Origin: Thermocrinis sp.
GTDB lineage: Bacteria > Aquificota > Aquificia > Aquificales > Aquificaceae
Reading direction: 5' to 3'
Length of the DNA stretch: 6,982 nucleotides
Assembly (NCBI GenBank): GCA_009903855.1
Contig: WYEK01000103.1
Span: 1-6,982 of the forward strand
The translations under genes and the position numbers were made by a program. The notes beneath the pieces are model-generated. The model saw only the letters and a list, made by a program, of their open reading frames with translations. It had not been told where the DNA came from and searched no databases. Each line of letters starts with the position of its first letter. Position 1 is the stretch's first letter. Of the stretch, positions 5,428 through 6,982 are shown piece after piece.

Positions 5428-6574
5428 GTTCTAAGTAAATTCTATACCTTTCCTTTATCTCTTCCATAAAGTCTCCGCCCAACTTTTCAAGAAAGGCATC
5501 CGCTAAGACTAAAGCTAAGGCGGATTCACCCACCACCGACGCAGCGGGCACTGCCACCACATCTGTTCTCTCCTTTCCCGCTCTTACTTCCTCTTTTGTT
5601 AAAACATCCACGCTCCTAAGAGGCTTGGTTAGGGTGGGTATGGGCTTCATGGCACATCGCACAATTATAGGCATGCCGTTGGTTATACCTCCCTCCAAAC
5701 CTCCCAAGTTGTTGGAATACCTAAAGTATCCTTCGCCCTCTCTGTAGCCGATCTCGTCATGGACCTCTGAGCCAAACCTTTTGGCTGCCTCAAAACCAAG
5801 CCCTATTTCCACTCCCTTTATAGCCTGAATGCTCATCATAGCCTGGGCGATCCTTCCGTCCAGCTTTCTGTCCCAATGCACATGACTGCCAAGCCCAGGA
5901 GGCACACCAACCGCAAAAACTTCAAAAACACCCCCCAAGCTTTCACCCATTTCCTTTGCCCTATCTATCAATTCCATAAACTCCTTATCTTTGCTTGGGT
6001 CTGGAAACCTAACCTCCGACTGTTCTGCCAATTGATGCCTCTTTATTAAGTCCTGCTCCTCTATAGGAGGACACAATGGACCTATGCTAACTACATAGCT
6101 TCCCACAAAGACGCCAAGCTCCTCCAAAAATCTCTTGCACACCGCTCCCAAGGCAACCCTACAGGCGGTCTCTCGGGCAGAGGCCCTCTCAAGTATATTC
6201 CTAAGGTCCCGCTGGTTGTACTTTATACCACCCGCAAGGTCTGCATGCCCCGGCCTTGGCCTTGTAAAGGGAACTGCGGTATCCGGTCTTTCCCCCTCCA
6301 CCGCCATCTTCTCCTTCCAGTTCTCCCAATCCTCGTTTTCAATGAAGAGGGCTATGGGACCACCGAGGGTTTTGCCAAACCTTACACCCGAAAGGATCTG
6401 GACCCTGTCCTTTTCTATCTTCATTCTGCCCCCTCTGCCGTAGCCCCTCTGTCTTCTTTCTAATTCCCTGTTTATATACTCGGAGGAGAGCTCCAAGTTG
6501 GCGGGCAAACCCTCTATTATGCAGACTAAACCCTTACCGTGAGATTCACCAGCAGTAAGAAATCTTATAGGCAT
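5411..6574 (-). CDS. aroC: Chorismate synthase
   Basis: AroC removes phosphate from 5-enolpyruvylshikimate-3-phosphate to make chorismate, the last step of the shikimate pathway, using reduced FMN. At 387 residues it matches the longer bacterial form found in Gram-positives and many thermophiles. Visible motifs are GESHGKGLVCIIEGLP (9-24) with H12, RRQRGYGRGGRMKIE (40-54), RPRPGHADLAG (105-115) with H110, SARETACRVALGA (132-144), MSIQAIKGVEIG (247-258), GLEGGITNG (292-300) and ERTDVVAVPAASVVGE (335-350). The two histidines correspond to the proposed acid catalysts. The ATG at 6572-6574 starts four bases after the rpmB stop and has no recognisable Shine-Dalgarno, so it is likely translated by coupling to rpmB. 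Its end overlaps the mlaE start. Confidence 0.97.
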   Translation of the reverse strand: MPIRFLTAGESHGKGLVCIIEGLPANLELSSEYINRELERRQRGYGRGGRMKIEKDRVQILSGVRFGKTLGGPIALFIENEDWENWKEKMAVEGERPDTAVPFTRPRPGHADLAGGIKYNQRDLRNILERASARETACRVALGAVCKRFLEELGVFVGSYVVSIGPLCPPIEEQDLIKRHQLAEQSEVRFPDPSKDKEFMELIDRAKEMGESLGGVFEVFAVGVPPGLGSHVHWDRKLDGRIAQAMMSIQAIKGVEIGLGFEAAKRFGSEVHDEIGYREGEGYFRYSNNLGGLEGGITNGMPIIVRCAMKPIPTLTKPLRSVDVLTKEEVRAGKERTDVVAVPAASVVGESALALVLADAFLEKLGGDFMEEIKERYRIYLEHVKTF

Positions 6575-6578
6575 CAGG

Positions 6579-6779
6579 CTAAGAGGACTTTACCGCCTTA
6601 ACTACCTTACCCGCCTTTAGACACTTGGTGCAAACATATATCCTTCTTACGGTGCCATCCTCAAGCACCGCTTTGACCCTATGAAGGTTAGCCTTAAAAA
6701 GTCTCGGGTTTCTCTCTGCGGAAAAGGTCACACTTCTTCCTACCTTGGTAGTCTTTCCGCAAACATAACACTTCGCCAT
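6579..6779 (-). CDS. rpmB: 50S ribosomal protein L28 (bL28)
   Basis: This is a small basic protein of the large ribosomal subunit. From the ATG at 6777-6779 the product has 66 residues and begins MAKCYVCGK, the usual bL28 start. An upstream in-frame GTG at 6807-6809 would add ten residues foreign to the family and is rejected. Two cysteine pairs, C4/C7 and C50/C53, make this the zinc-binding (C+) form. The central NPRLFKANLHRV stretch (24-35) is conserved. There is no Shine-Dalgarno before the ATG, and the -10 promoter box lies only ten bases upstream, suggesting a nearly leaderless mRNA. In many bacteria rpmB pairs with rpmG; here it leads aroC and mlaE. Confidence 0.95.
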   Translation of the reverse strand: MAKCYVCGKTTKVGRSVTFSAERNPRLFKANLHRVKAVLEDGTVRRIYVCTKCLKAGKVVKAVKSS

Positions 6780-6789
6780 AGTTTTATAG

Positions 6790-6798
6790 ATTATAACA
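6790..6798 (-). promoter_or_regulatory. Extended -10 promoter (TGTTATAAT) of the rpmB-aroC-mlaE operon
   Basis: On the minus strand TATAAT (6790-6795) carries the extended TG one base upstream (6797-6798). No good -35 box is seen at 16-18 bases. The predicted transcription start is near 6783, about four bases before the rpmB ATG. It lies in the 45-base gap between the rpmB start and the stop of the upstream transposase-like frame. Confidence 0.55.
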
Positions 6799-6824
6799 CT
6801 ATACAACACACATCGGGTGAGAAA

Positions 6825-6982
6825 TTATTCAAACAACCAAGACTTCCTGAAAAAACTATATCCAACAGTATAACCCTGAAGGTAAGCAAGTAAAGTCGTA
6901 ATATTCCTCCATCTGCTAACTCCGTTAAAAACCTTTATCTGAGAATTCACAGCCTCTATCACTTGCCTAACACTCTTGTCTG
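6825..6982 (-). CDS. Probable transposase, C-terminal fragment (5' part outside window)
   Basis: Only one minus-strand frame stays open from the right edge; it runs to a TAA at 6825-6827 and gives 51 residues. The visible pattern is an 'EAVNSQIKVFNGVSRWRN' stretch, then 'LLAYLQGYTVGYSFFRK'. It resembles the end of DDE transposases of the IS6/IS240-like kind, where a final glutamate and an N-x-x-I-K/R basic segment with GF/GVSR precede an 'AFL-x-GY-x-x-x-YNF-x-R' helix. The family assignment is from memory and the fragment is short. Neither a terminal inverted repeat nor a target duplication can be confirmed, because the other end is outside the window. It may be intact or a remnant. Confidence 0.45.
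   Translation of the reverse strand, partial: DKSVRQVIEAVNSQIKVFNGVSRWRNITTLLAYLQGYTVGYSFFRKSWLFE

Noticed and set aside
6135..6463. Plus-strand open frames of 72-102 codons opposite aroC
   Set aside because: They lie wholly within the conserved chorismate synthase gene on the other strand and show no family pattern or ribosome-binding context.
6681..6893. Plus-strand 70-codon frame across the rpmB 5' end and promoter region
   Set aside because: It is antisense to the conserved bL28 gene and its promoter, with no protein-like pattern.

Overview
The window looks like ordinary chromosome from a thermophilic bacterium of the Aquificales, most likely close to Hydrogenobacter, Thermocrinis or Aquifex. 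This is inferred from moderate GC, heavy use of AGG/AGA and ATA codons, Lys/Glu-rich proteins, and the Aquificales habit of packing functionally unrelated genes into tight operons. No species can be named from sequence alone.

Layout. The left edge (1-379) is the 3' end of a Kup-type potassium transporter on the plus strand. An extended -10 promoter near 436-444 then begins a plus-strand operon of six genes: an unrecognised 105-residue helical protein, panB (pantothenate/CoA synthesis), a PilB/GspE-type secretion ATPase, a YbgC-like acyl-CoA thioesterase, a small four-helix membrane protein (DUF4149-like), and infC (translation initiation factor IF3). Every junction overlaps by 1 to 11 bases, so translation is probably coupled along the whole transcript. 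For two genes the real start lies inside the longest open frame: 1597 for pilB and 3667 for the membrane protein.

The right half is on the minus strand and converges on infC. In transcription order it holds the 3' end of a probable transposase at the right edge, rpmB (ribosomal protein bL28), aroC (chorismate synthase), an mlaE-type ABC lipid-transport permease, and a tRNA-Ala(GGC) gene with encoded CCA. The tRNA has a strong promoter embedded in the last codons of mlaE. rpmB has a -10 box so close to its ATG that its mRNA would be nearly leaderless.

The genes are housekeeping functions: translation (infC, rpmB, tRNA-Ala), cofactor and aromatic synthesis (panB, aroC), and envelope or surface functions (pilB, ybgC-like, mlaE-like, the DUF4149-like protein). 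I see no CRISPR array, toxin-antitoxin pair, prophage module or defence system. The points worth a second look are the unrecognised leader gene, the embedded tRNA promoter, the near-leaderless rpmB, two substitutions in PanB, and the transposase-like fragment.
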